Below are positions 1 through 6,608 of a stretch of 7,810 bases of DNA, piece by piece. This DNA comes from an uncultured Sporolactobacillus sp. Lineage in GTDB: Bacteria > Bacillota > Bacilli > Bacillales > Sporolactobacillaceae. Made by a program: the position numbers and the translations under genes. The notes beneath the pieces were generated by a model, which made no database searches, had not been told where the DNA came from, and saw only the letters and a program-made list of their open reading frames with translations. The stretch covers positions 1 through 7,810 of the forward strand of contig UQRJ01000126.1 of the NCBI GenBank assembly GCA_900543345.1, written 5' to 3'. The number at the start of each line of letters is the position of its first letter. Within the stretch, counting starts at the first letter, position 1.

Positions 1-45
1 GATGTCTTAGGGTCTCGTGGGCTCGGAGATGTGTATAAGAGACAG
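1..45 (+). other. Nextera-type sequencing adapter left on the contig end
   Basis: Positions 12-45 match the 34-nt Nextera read-2 transposase adapter, ending in the 19-bp Tn5 mosaic end AGATGTGTATAAGAGACAG at 27-45. Positions 4-11 (GTCTTAGG) sit exactly where the 8-nt i7 index lies, and from memory match a Nextera XT v2 index. Bases 1-3 (GAT) equal the end of the P7 oligo. These 45 bases are library construction sequence, not genome. A reading frame opens at a GTG inside the adapter (31) and runs on into the neighbouring gene by chance, so that start must not be used. Confidence 0.96.
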
Positions 46-468
46 CAGCACACCCGCGTCACCTGCAAGGCCTCCGATGTCCTCCGCTGGAGAGAAGGCA
101 TCTGCTATGCCAAGTCGCACCTGCTCGCCGCATTGCTCAGATCGCAGCATATCCCGACCGGTTTCTGTTATCAGCGGCTGATGCTATTCGACACGCCGGA
201 AAAAGGTTACTGCATTCATGCGCTCAATACGGTGTTTATCGAAGAAAAACAGCGCTGGATCCGGCTGGACGCCCGGGGAAATAAACCGGGAATTGCGGCG
301 CAATTTTCTCTTGACCACGAGGTACTGGCCTTCTCGGTTCAGATGTCACTTGGCGAAATCGATTATCCGACCAATTTCAGCGAACCCCACCCCAGTACTG
401 TCGCCACCTTGCTGGAAAATGACAACGCGCTGACAATGTACCGTTATCATCTGCCGGATCGGATTTGA
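46..468 (+). CDS. Transglutaminase-like domain protein, 5' truncated
   Basis: This is the last 140 codons of a transglutaminase-core (papain-like fold) protein; the true start lies beyond the contig edge. The expected triad is present: Cys in GICYAKSHLL (codon 103-105), His in CIHALN (217-219) and Asp in RLDARGNK (268-270). The pattern around the Cys, with ALLRSQHIPTGFCYQ behind it, is typical of small bacterial transglutaminase-family proteins of about 200 residues, so roughly 55-65 N-terminal residues are probably missing. No membrane segment is visible in the part present. Such proteins are usually annotated only at family level; cysteine protease, amidase or crosslinking activity are all possible and the substrate is unknown. 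The frame is open from the first genomic base after the adapter. No neighbour suggests a pathway: the next gene faces it on the other strand. Confidence 0.86.
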   Translation, partial: QHTRVTCKASDVLRWREGICYAKSHLLAALLRSQHIPTGFCYQRLMLFDTPEKGYCIHALNTVFIEEKQRWIRLDARGNKPGIAAQFSLDHEVLAFSVQMSLGEIDYPTNFSEPHPSTVATLLENDNALTMYRYHLPDRI

Positions 469-545
469 CCTTCTGAAGAACGGCTGGCAAGGATAACAAC
501 CAGCGATCGCATGATGGGCTCGACGGCACATCGCTACCCATTTGC

Positions 546-568
546 CAAAGAATCGCTTTGTTTATTTT
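546..568 (+). terminator. Weak hairpin plus T-rich tract behind the transglutaminase gene
   Basis: CAAAG (546-550) and CTTTG (556-560) can pair around a 5-nt loop and are followed by TTTATTTT (561-568). The stem has only two G:C pairs and lies about 80 nt after the stop codon at 468, so this is a marginal intrinsic terminator. No better candidate was seen on the plus strand between 469 and 723. Confidence 0.2.
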
Positions 569-663
569 CTATAAAAGAGAAGGCGGCCCAACCCTTTTTG
601 CTCATTGTGGCTAACCGAGTCCCTTTCAATATTGCGCTGGATGTTTTTCAAAAAGAAGATAGC

Positions 664-693
664 AAAAAGCCCGCCTACTTCTTTCACGGACCT
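664..693 (-). terminator. Candidate intrinsic terminator of the opp operon
   Basis: Read on the minus strand, AGGTCCGT (693-686) can pair with GCGGGCTT (674-667), counting G:U wobbles, around an 11-nt loop. The 3' arm runs directly into a five-T tract (668-664). It lies about 30 nt past the oppF stop codon, where the operon should end. The stem contains three G:U pairs, so strength is uncertain; position and T-run are the main support. Confidence 0.45.
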
Positions 694-723
694 CAGCATT
701 CCTTTGACAATCGCTCCACCGGA

Positions 724-1719
724 TTAACGAATGGATGCTATCGATGAGTTCGTTCGATTCGCATACAAATGACATGCCACGAGATGATCGTTGCTCACCT
801 CTTTTAAAACCGGTCGCCGGGCGGCGCAGATGTCCATCGCAAATGGGCATCGCGTTCTGAAAACGCACCCGCTTGGTGGATTGAGCGGACTCGGCAGTTC
901 TCCTTTCAGAATGATTCGTTCCCGTTTCTCCTCGACATCCGGATCGGGGATCGGATTCGCCGACAACAGCGCCTGCGTATAGGGGTGCAGCGGATGAGCA
1001 TATAATAAGCGGTTGGACGTCTGCTCGACCAAGTGCCCGAGATACATGACCGCCACGTCATTGCTGATATAGTTGATCATCGAAAGATCATGGGCGATGA
1101 ACAGCATCGTCAGCCCTTTTTTCTGCTGAAGATCTTTCAAGAGTTGAACGACCTGGGCCTGTACCGATACATCCAGTGCCGAGATGGGTTCATCGGCAAT
1201 GACCAGTTCTGGATCCAGTGCCAATGCACGGGCAATGCCGATGCGCTGACGTTGACCGCCGCTGAATTCATGCGGATAACGATTTAAGCAGCCACCACTT
1301 AAGCCGACTTCTTGCAGCAGTTTCTCCACGCGCATGCGGCGTGCCCTTGCGTTTCGGCAAGTATGATGAATATCCATCGGCTCGGCAATCAGATCCAGGA
1401 TAGTCGAACGGGGATTTAATGCTGCATAAGGGTCTTGGAAAATCATCTGCATCCGGCGGTGCAGGTGAAAATGTTCCTTATCGTTCATCTCGTCGATGCT
1501 TTTGCCGCCGAAACGTACCGTCCCCGCTGTTTTTTTATAAATGCCGATAATCGTCCGCCCGAGTGTGGTTTTACCGCATCCGGACTCGCCGACGATCCCG
1601 AGCGTTCTGCCTTTTCGTACCGCCAGGCTGACATCGTCGACGGCTTTAAGAAAGCGGCCGCGGCCAAGATCAAAGTATTTCTTTAAGTGGCTGACTTCCA
1701 AAAGCGCATGGCTGTTCAT
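724..1719 (-). CDS. oppF: Oligopeptide ABC transporter ATP-binding protein OppF
   Basis: This is a cytoplasmic ATPase (331 aa) that, paired with OppD, drives peptide import through OppB/OppC. All nucleotide-binding motifs are intact: Walker A GESGCGKT (44-51), Q-loop Gln95 in MIFQDP, signature FSGGQ (152-156), Walker B LVIADE with catalytic Glu177, and switch His210. HPYTQALLSANPIPDP (about 245-260) is the OppF/DppF type rather than the OppD type. The C-terminal oligopeptide-transporter domain has four cysteines (285, 291, 298, 316), the spacing linked to a [4Fe-4S] cluster in some family members. The ATG at 1719 has GAGGG (1725-1729) 5 nt upstream. It is the last gene of the operon, 82 nt behind oppA with a hairpin between them. 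The paralogous dipeptide subunit (DppF) cannot be excluded, since substrate class is not readable from the ATPase. Confidence 0.93.
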   Translation of the reverse strand: MNSHALLEVSHLKKYFDLGRGRFLKAVDDVSLAVRKGRTLGIVGESGCGKTTLGRTIIGIYKKTAGTVRFGGKSIDEMNDKEHFHLHRRMQMIFQDPYAALNPRSTILDLIAEPMDIHHTCRNARARRMRVEKLLQEVGLSGGCLNRYPHEFSGGQRQRIGIARALALDPELVIADEPISALDVSVQAQVVQLLKDLQQKKGLTMLFIAHDLSMINYISNDVAVMYLGHLVEQTSNRLLYAHPLHPYTQALLSANPIPDPDVEEKRERIILKGELPSPLNPPSGCVFRTRCPFAMDICAARRPVLKEVSNDHLVACHLYANRTNSSIASIR

Positions 1720-1751
1720 CGTATCCCTCGCTTATGCTATCGTTTTTCCTA

Positions 1752-1775
1752 TTCGACCGCCCCAAGGCGGCCGAA
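1752..1775 (-). other. Intercistronic hairpin between oppA and oppF
   Basis: On the minus strand TTCGGCCGCC (1775-1766) pairs with GGCGGTCGAA (1761-1752) over 10 bp with one G:U pair, closed by a TTGG tetraloop. The 3' side continues TAGGAAAAACG, so there is no T-run and it is not a normal intrinsic terminator. It sits in the only sizeable gap of the operon, 26 nt after the oppA stop codon. Stem-loops behind genes for binding proteins often protect the upstream mRNA from 3' exonucleases and reduce downstream expression. That would favour high OppA and lower OppF here, which is an inference. Confidence 0.72.
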
Positions 1776-1801
1776 GCTGCCCCTCAAGCGGAACGGGATC
1801 A

Positions 1802-3409
1802 TTAGTTAGTCTTGGTCGCCCACTTCAGTTCCATATAGCCGACCGGATGATAGACAATGCCGTTCACTTTCGGATTGATCAGGTAGGCCTGGTTATAGAA
1901 ATAGATCGGGATCAGCGGCATTTGGTCCAGCAACCGCTTTTCCGCCCGGTACATGAGTGCATAACGTTCGGCATCATTTGCTTCCGAAGACGCTTTATCC
2001 AGCAGCCGATCGTAAGTCTTATCGCTCCACTGCATGCTGTTCATCTGATTGCCGGTCGTGAAATTCATCAGATAATTAATCGGATCGGCAAAGTCGGCCA
2101 GAAATGAGCCTTTAGAAAATTGGAACTTTCCTGCCTTTTGCTGCGACTGGAAAACGTTCCATTCCATATTGGCCAGTTTAACAGACACGCCGAGATTTTT
2201 CTTCAGCATGGTTTGAATCGCTTCACAAATCGACTGGTTGACCGGATCGGAATTATAGGTGAGTGTGATTGCCGGCAACTTGTTTATCCCTTCCGCCTGC
2301 ATGCCCTTTTGCAAAAGCTTTTTAGCCAGTGCCGGATCATAATGGAACAAGTTGCCGTTAGACTTGCGAAAATCCCGGCCGTTCGGATCTTTGAATCCCG
2401 GCGAGACAAATCCGTACGCCGGTTCATTTTTCTGCTTAATCACATAATCGGTGATCTGTTGATTGTTAATTGCATAGGCAAAGGCTTTGCGGATATCGGC
2501 ATTCTGGAACGGCGCCTTCTTGACATTCATGCTGAGGAAAAAGGTACCGCCTTGCGGAGCGATCTTGACTTTACCGGATTTAAACAGTTTATCGCTCAGG
2601 TCCGCGGGGACGCCCGATGAATCGAGCTGACCGGTCTTAAACATTTGGTACTCGGTATCCGGGTTATTGACCATCGACCAATCAATTTCAGCGAGTTTGA
2701 CCGTCTTGGCATCCCAATAGTTCGTATTCTTTTTGAAAACCAGCGTTGAATTATGTTTCCAACGAGTTAGTTGGTAAGGACCATTGCCGACAAACGTTTT
2801 CGCATTGGCAAACCATTGCGAATTTTTTTCCGCGATATGCTTATCGACCGGAAAGAAGGCCGGATTAGAAATCAGATTTGTAAAATAGGACTGCGGATGC
2901 TTGAGCGTGACGACAAGCGTGTGATCGTCGGTGGCTTTAATCTTAACGCCCTTTGCCGATCCTTTACCGGAGTTATATTCCTCGGCGCCGTCAATGAGAT
3001 AGGCCAGAAACGCGGCTGGCGAAGCCGTTTTCGGATCAAGCAACTTTTTCCAGGCGTATTCGAAATCTGCTGCCGTTACCGGATCGCCGTTACTCCATTT
3101 GGCATTCTGCCGAATATGGAAAGTGTAAGTTTTTCCGCCACCAGATACGGACCAGCTTTTGGCCATCGCAGCTTTCGGTTGATTCGTTTTATCCAGGCGT
3201 GTCAGCCCTTCAAGCAAATTATTCAATGCATTCAACGAATAGGAATCAAAAGCGACAGCCGGATTGAAAGAGGTCGGTTCCGCTCCGTTGTTCAGCTTAA
3301 GCACCGTTTTTCCCCCGCCGGAGCTGGGACGGGCGGTACAGCCGCTGAATGCAAAGATAAGAAGTAACGACAACATCACGAGGATGACCGGATTCCATCT
3401 TATTTTCAT
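1802..3409 (-). CDS. oppA: Oligopeptide-binding lipoprotein OppA (SBP family 5)
   Basis: This is the extracellular solute-binding component (535 aa), membrane-anchored, delivering oligopeptides to OppB/OppC. A lipoprotein signal is visible: basic MKIR, a hydrophobic core to about residue 21, then FSGC with lipidated Cys24 (Phe at -3 is slightly atypical), and a Ser/Gly-rich linker. SBP_bac_5 hallmarks follow: AEPTSFNPA (43-51), the conserved block around NAKWSNGDPVTAADFEYAWK (about 102-121), and the C-terminal MPLIPIYFY. Length is normal. An ATG at 3415 overlaps the oppD stop as ATGA, but it lies 2 nt after the GGGGG Shine-Dalgarno tract (3418-3422). The ATG at 3409 has an 8-nt spacer and gives the cleaner signal peptide, so I chose it. 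The gene sits between the two ATPase genes, unlike the usual first or last position. Peptide length preference cannot be read from sequence. Confidence 0.92.
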   Translation of the reverse strand: MKIRWNPVILVMLSLLLIFAFSGCTARPSSGGGKTVLKLNNGAEPTSFNPAVAFDSYSLNALNNLLEGLTRLDKTNQPKAAMAKSWSVSGGGKTYTFHIRQNAKWSNGDPVTAADFEYAWKKLLDPKTASPAAFLAYLIDGAEEYNSGKGSAKGVKIKATDDHTLVVTLKHPQSYFTNLISNPAFFPVDKHIAEKNSQWFANAKTFVGNGPYQLTRWKHNSTLVFKKNTNYWDAKTVKLAEIDWSMVNNPDTEYQMFKTGQLDSSGVPADLSDKLFKSGKVKIAPQGGTFFLSMNVKKAPFQNADIRKAFAYAINNQQITDYVIKQKNEPAYGFVSPGFKDPNGRDFRKSNGNLFHYDPALAKKLLQKGMQAEGINKLPAITLTYNSDPVNQSICEAIQTMLKKNLGVSVKLANMEWNVFQSQQKAGKFQFSKGSFLADFADPINYLMNFTTGNQMNSMQWSDKTYDRLLDKASSEANDAERYALMYRAEKRLLDQMPLIPIYFYNQAYLINPKVNGIVYHPVGYMELKWATKTN

Positions 3410-3411
3410 AC

Positions 3412-4428
3412 TCATTTCCCCCTCATGGTTTCGATTTGCTTTCTCACCGTCTCTGCCCGTTTATCTAAAAGCCAGCAATCCGCCCGATGTTCGGCATCGA
3501 GGAGGATCGTCGGCGCCTGAACATGATCGCAGACCTCCATCGCATACGGACAACGCGGACTAAAAGCACAACCCGGCGGCGGTGAAAACAAATCCGGCGG
3601 CTGTCCTTGGATCGGTTTGAGTACATCCGTAATCAAGTCGAGACGGACAATCGAGTTCAGCAGCGCCTGCGTATAGGGGTGACGCGGATGATAAAAAATA
3701 GTCCGTTTATCGCCGATTTCAACAATTTTTCCGGCATACATCACAGCGATACGATCGGCAATTTTCGCGACAACGCCAAGATCATGAGTAATCAGAATGA
3801 TGGACACGCCGGTCAGCTTCCGCAGACGATCGAACAAGTCCAGAATCTGTGCCTGAATCGTCACATCGAGCGCCGTCGTCGGTTCATCGGCAATGATGAG
3901 CTTCGGTTGACAAATCAAGGCCATCGCGATGACGATCCGCTGCCGCATGCCGCCGCTGAATTGATGCGGATAAGCCTTCATTCGTTCTTCCGGATTCGGA
4001 ATGCCGACCTGTTTCAGCATTGCAATCGCCCGTCTTCCAGCCTCGGAACGGGACACTTTTTTCTGATGAATCAGTCCTTCGGTCATCTGCATACCGATCG
4101 TCAATGTCGGATTCAAGGCGGTCATGGGATCTTGAAAAATCATCGATAGATCATTGCCGCGGATCTGCCGCATTTGCTTCGGCGATAGCTCTGTCAGCTT
4201 GCGGCCGGCGAAGGTGATCGATCCTTCGACGACGGTCGCGGATTTCGGAAGCAGGCCCATCACCGACAACGACGTCACACTCTTGCCGCAGCCGGATTCG
4301 CCGACGATAGCCAGCGTTTCGCCCGGAGAGACCGAAAAATCCACCCCTCTCACCGCCTGGACCCGGCCGCCGCGGGTCTGAAATTCGACACGTAAATGAC
4401 GAACAGCAAGCAGTGCGTCCGTTTCCAT
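3412..4428 (-). CDS. oppD: Oligopeptide ABC transporter ATP-binding protein OppD
   Basis: This is the first ATPase of the importer (338 aa), cytoplasmic, partner of OppF. Intact motifs: Walker A GESGCGKS (43-50), Gln99 in MIFQDP, signature FSGGM (157-161), Walker B LIIADE with Glu182, and switch His215. HPYTQALLNSIVRLD and the following QGQPPDL are OppD/DppD-like. The C-terminal domain carries Cys287, 293, 300 and 318 in the pattern tied to a [4Fe-4S] cluster in some OppD/DppD proteins. The ATG at 4428 has AAGGAG 8 nt upstream, inside the last codons of oppC, whose stop is only 4 nt before this start. Its own stop abuts oppA, implying tight translational coupling. It shares a 21-nt identical stretch (3661-3681) with oppF, reflecting paralogy. 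Confidence 0.93.
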   Translation of the reverse strand: METDALLAVRHLRVEFQTRGGRVQAVRGVDFSVSPGETLAIVGESGCGKSVTSLSVMGLLPKSATVVEGSITFAGRKLTELSPKQMRQIRGNDLSMIFQDPMTALNPTLTIGMQMTEGLIHQKKVSRSEAGRRAIAMLKQVGIPNPEERMKAYPHQFSGGMRQRIVIAMALICQPKLIIADEPTTALDVTIQAQILDLFDRLRKLTGVSIILITHDLGVVAKIADRIAVMYAGKIVEIGDKRTIFYHPRHPYTQALLNSIVRLDLITDVLKPIQGQPPDLFSPPPGCAFSPRCPYAMEVCDHVQAPTILLDAEHRADCWLLDKRAETVRKQIETMRGK

Positions 4429-4432
4429 ACCA

Positions 4433-5392
4433 TCAGCTCCTTAAATTCGGATCCAGTGCATCCTGCAAACCGTCACCGACAATATTAAAAGCAAACATAG
4501 TCAATGAGATGAATAATGCCGGAAAAAATAGTTGCCACCAGAATCCCGACAATATCGCCGACAAGGAATTATTGACCATCACTCCCCAACTGGCATAAGG
4601 AGCTTGAACGCCAAGTCCCAGAAAACTAAGAAACGCTTCGGAAAAAATGGCCGACGGGACCGTCAATGTCACCTGAACGATGATCGGCCCCATCGTATTG
4701 GGAATCAAATCTTTTCCGACAATGCGCGCTGTTTTGCCGCCGAATGACCGCGATGCAATCACAAACTCGTAGTTTTTCAACTGAAGAACTTGCCCACGGA
4801 CGATTCGGGCCATATTGGCCCATCCTGTCGCCGACAGGGCAACGACAATGGTGACAAGCCCCGGCCCCATGACAACCATCAACAAAATCACGACAAGCAA
4901 GTAAGGCAATCCATACAGAATTTCGACCACCCGCATCATGACATTATCGATGCGACCGCCCTGATAGCCGGAGATACCGCCATACGCGACGCCGATCAGC
5001 AGATCAATCAGGGCGGCTACAATCCCGATGAACAATGAAATACGCGCGCCGTACCACGTCCGGACAAAGACATCGCGCCCCAAGTTATCCGTTCCGAACC
5101 AATGTTGTCCGGACGGCGGCTGATTTTGCATCACCAGATTCTGCCCCGTGACTTGATAGGGCGAGAACATTGGGCCAAACACCGCCAGGATGCCGAGCAG
5201 CACCAGAAAGATCAATCCGCCGCTGGCCAGTTTGTTTTTGCGGAACTGAAACCACGTATCTCTCCAGTAAGATGTATTCGGCCGAACGAGCGGATTGACC
5301 TCCCGATCTTTTTTCTCGCTCAACCGAAACCAGCGATCCGGAATGGAAGGCAGCGATTTCGACTGCGAAACATCTACGCCGTCCCTGCTCAT
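4433..5392 (-). CDS. oppC: Oligopeptide ABC transporter permease OppC
   Basis: This is the second membrane permease (319 aa), forming the translocation channel with OppB. An N-terminal cytoplasmic tail (1-55) with RPNTSYWRDTW precedes TM1 (about 57-75). The OppC hallmark HWFGTDNLGRDVFVRTWYGA lies at about 97-116, followed by further hydrophobic segments (about 118-140, 155-195, 238-260, 285-305). The EAA coupling loop that contacts the ATPases is at about 208-232 (YEFVIASRSFGG). The open frame extends upstream to an ATG at 5434, but I chose the ATG at 5392: it has GGAGG (5400-5404) with a 7-nt spacer and overlaps the oppB stop as ATGA, giving a family-typical N-terminus. The 14-residue extension would lie inside oppB and has no such signal. 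Confidence 0.93.
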   Translation of the reverse strand: MSRDGVDVSQSKSLPSIPDRWFRLSEKKDREVNPLVRPNTSYWRDTWFQFRKNKLASGGLIFLVLLGILAVFGPMFSPYQVTGQNLVMQNQPPSGQHWFGTDNLGRDVFVRTWYGARISLFIGIVAALIDLLIGVAYGGISGYQGGRIDNVMMRVVEILYGLPYLLVVILLMVVMGPGLVTIVVALSATGWANMARIVRGQVLQLKNYEFVIASRSFGGKTARIVGKDLIPNTMGPIIVQVTLTVPSAIFSEAFLSFLGLGVQAPYASWGVMVNNSLSAILSGFWWQLFFPALFISLTMFAFNIVGDGLQDALDPNLRS

Positions 5393-6327
5393 CGTTTCTC
5401 CTCCCCATTCAATTTTATTCTTGGGTCCAGCCAACCATAAGCCAAATCAACCAGAAAGAGAAGCACGATCAGGACGGTACTGTAGAACACCGTCGTTCCC
5501 ATGATCACCGGATAATCACGAGAATTGACACTGTCGACAAAATACTTTCCCATACCCGGAATTGCAAAAATTTTTTCGATGACAAAAGTCCCTGTCAGAA
5601 TACCGGCCGCCAGGGTACCGACAATCGTCACCACCGGAAGCAAAGCATTCTTCAACGCATGCCGGAGAATGATCACTCCCGGCGAAAGGCCCTTGGCCTC
5701 GGCCACCCGAATATAATCCTGGGTCAATACTTCCAGCATGGTTGATCGGATCAAACGGGCAATGATTGCCATCGGGCCGGTAGCCAGAGCAATCACCGGC
5801 AAAATCATATACGTGACGCCCTGCCATGTCCCGACCGGAAGCCATCTCAGATTAACCGCAAATTCTTGAATCAGAAGGGTCGCCAGGACAAAGTTCGGCA
5901 CGGAGATGCCCAGCACCGCCAGTGTCATTGCCAGATAGTCGATGATTCCGTTATGCTTCAGTGCGGCCAATACACCGAGAACGATACCGGAAACAATCGC
6001 CACGATCAGCGTCCACATGCCCAGCTCGAAAGAGACAGGAAAACCGCGTCCAAGCAACTCATTAACCGTTTGATCCGGCTGCCGGATCGAAGGCCCGTAG
6101 TTAAATGTGGCAATTGATTTCAGATAGATTAAATACTGAACCGGCAATGGTTTATCAAGGTCGTAATGCTCTTCCAGATTTTTCATGGCCACTTGATTAA
6201 CCGCTTTCCCGTTGCTCGTGTTAAACGGAGACCCCGGGATGGCATGCATTAAGAAGAAAGTAAGTGTTGCGATGACCCATATCGTCAGCAACATGACTAA
6301 AAGCCGTTTGACGATGTAGTTTGTCAC
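5389..6327 (-). CDS. oppB: Oligopeptide ABC transporter permease OppB
   Basis: This is the first gene of the operon and first permease (312 aa). TM1 (about 8-28, LLVMLLTIWVIATLTFF) is followed by the OppB signature HAIPGSPF (28-35), a large extracellular segment, then TM helices at about 103-122, 133-153, 172-192, 231-250 and 279-297. The EAA loop is YIRVAEAKGLSP (205-216). Start choice: three consecutive ATGs begin at 6348 without a ribosome binding site, and an ATG at 6333 directly abuts the GGGGGAA tract. The GTG at 6327 has GGGGG (6336-6340) 8 nt upstream and begins MTNYIVKRLL, as most OppB proteins do. The protein from 6348 would be 7 residues longer. It ends in an ATGA overlap with oppC. 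Confidence 0.92.
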   Translation of the reverse strand: MTNYIVKRLLVMLLTIWVIATLTFFLMHAIPGSPFNTSNGKAVNQVAMKNLEEHYDLDKPLPVQYLIYLKSIATFNYGPSIRQPDQTVNELLGRGFPVSFELGMWTLIVAIVSGIVLGVLAALKHNGIIDYLAMTLAVLGISVPNFVLATLLIQEFAVNLRWLPVGTWQGVTYMILPVIALATGPMAIIARLIRSTMLEVLTQDYIRVAEAKGLSPGVIILRHALKNALLPVVTIVGTLAAGILTGTFVIEKIFAIPGMGKYFVDSVNSRDYPVIMGTTVFYSTVLIVLLFLVDLAYGWLDPRIKLNGEEKR

Positions 6328-6465
6328 GGCCATTTCCCCCATCATCATGTATTTACGTTATTTACAAGAACTTGATAAAAGCCGAATGCAATCCAATCTA
6401 TTCCGGGCTTGACAGGTGCATTTTATAATATAAATACGATAACGCAAAATCATCTTTATAGCAAT

Positions 6466-6480
6466 AATATTCTCAATATT
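6466..6480. promoter_or_regulatory. CodY-box-like palindrome upstream of the opp operon
   Basis: AATATTCTCAATATT is a perfect inverted repeat (6-bp arms, 3-nt centre). It matches the 15-nt CodY consensus AATTTTCWGAAAATT at 12 of 15 positions on either strand. It lies about 140 nt before the oppB start codon. CodY represses peptide-transport operons in many Bacillota when branched-chain amino acids and GTP are plentiful, so the place fits. The region is very AT-rich, so chance similarity is a real possibility. I could not fix a convincing opp promoter nearby; TTGCTA/TATCGT (6464-6459 and 6441-6436, 17-nt spacing, minus strand) is the best but weak. Confidence 0.35.
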
Positions 6481-6573
6481 TGTAATATATTTTCCGCATA
6501 GTGTATCCCCGCATCCGGCAATGGGCCAGTCAATGTTTCCATCTTTTAATGATAATACTCTGAAGCAATTAAT

Positions 6574-6602
6574 TTGCATTTAGTTTGATATAAAACTATA
6601 AT
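6574..6602 (+). promoter_or_regulatory. SigA-type promoter of marR
   Basis: A perfect -10 box TATAAT (6597-6602) lies exactly 17 nt behind a weaker -35 TTGCAT (6574-6579; 3 of 6 consensus bases). Counting 6 nt past the -10 box puts the transcription start on the A of the marR ATG at 6609. This implies a leaderless or nearly leaderless transcript, in line with the absence of any Shine-Dalgarno sequence before that ATG. Confidence 0.65.
6581..6598. promoter_or_regulatory. Candidate MarR operator in its own promoter
   Basis: TAGTTT (6581-6586) and AAACTA (6593-6598) form a perfect inverted repeat with a 6-nt centre, 18 bp in all. It fills the spacer between -35 and -10 and covers the first two bases of the -10 box. 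MarR dimers bind AT-rich palindromes of about this size and commonly repress their own genes, so this is the best operator candidate in the window. Confidence 0.55.
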
Positions 6603-6608
6603 AGCGCT

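Noticed and set aside
31..45. GTG start of the transglutaminase reading frame at 31
   Set aside because: It lies inside the sequencing adapter; the first genuine codon is at 46 and the real start is off the contig.
483..504. Inverted repeat GCTGG/CCAGC just after the transglutaminase stop codon
   Set aside because: The stem is only 5 bp with a 12-nt loop and no T-run follows; this is expected by chance.
511..747. 78-codon plus-strand reading frame between the transglutaminase gene and oppF
   Set aside because: It has no ribosome site and no recognisable domain, and it runs through the opp terminator into the oppF 3' end.
1541..3367. Long plus-strand frames (1541-2107, 2120-2620, 2771-3367) opposite oppF and oppA
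   Set aside because: They are antisense shadows of strongly conserved genes, and their translations look like reversed-strand composition without domains.
6350..6365. Tandem TATTTAC repeats next to the oppB start region
   Set aside because: Two 7-bp copies 9 bp apart in AT-rich DNA are too weak to name as a regulator site.
6409..6440. Perfect TTGACA (6409-6414) followed by TATAAT (6424-6429) on the plus strand
   Set aside because: The spacer is only 9 nt, and no good -10 lies 16-18 nt away, so it is not a workable SigA promoter.
6358..6579. 73-codon minus-strand frame in the marR-oppB intergenic region
   Set aside because: It has no ribosome site, a cysteine- and isoleucine-rich composition typical of AT-rich spacer, and no family resemblance.
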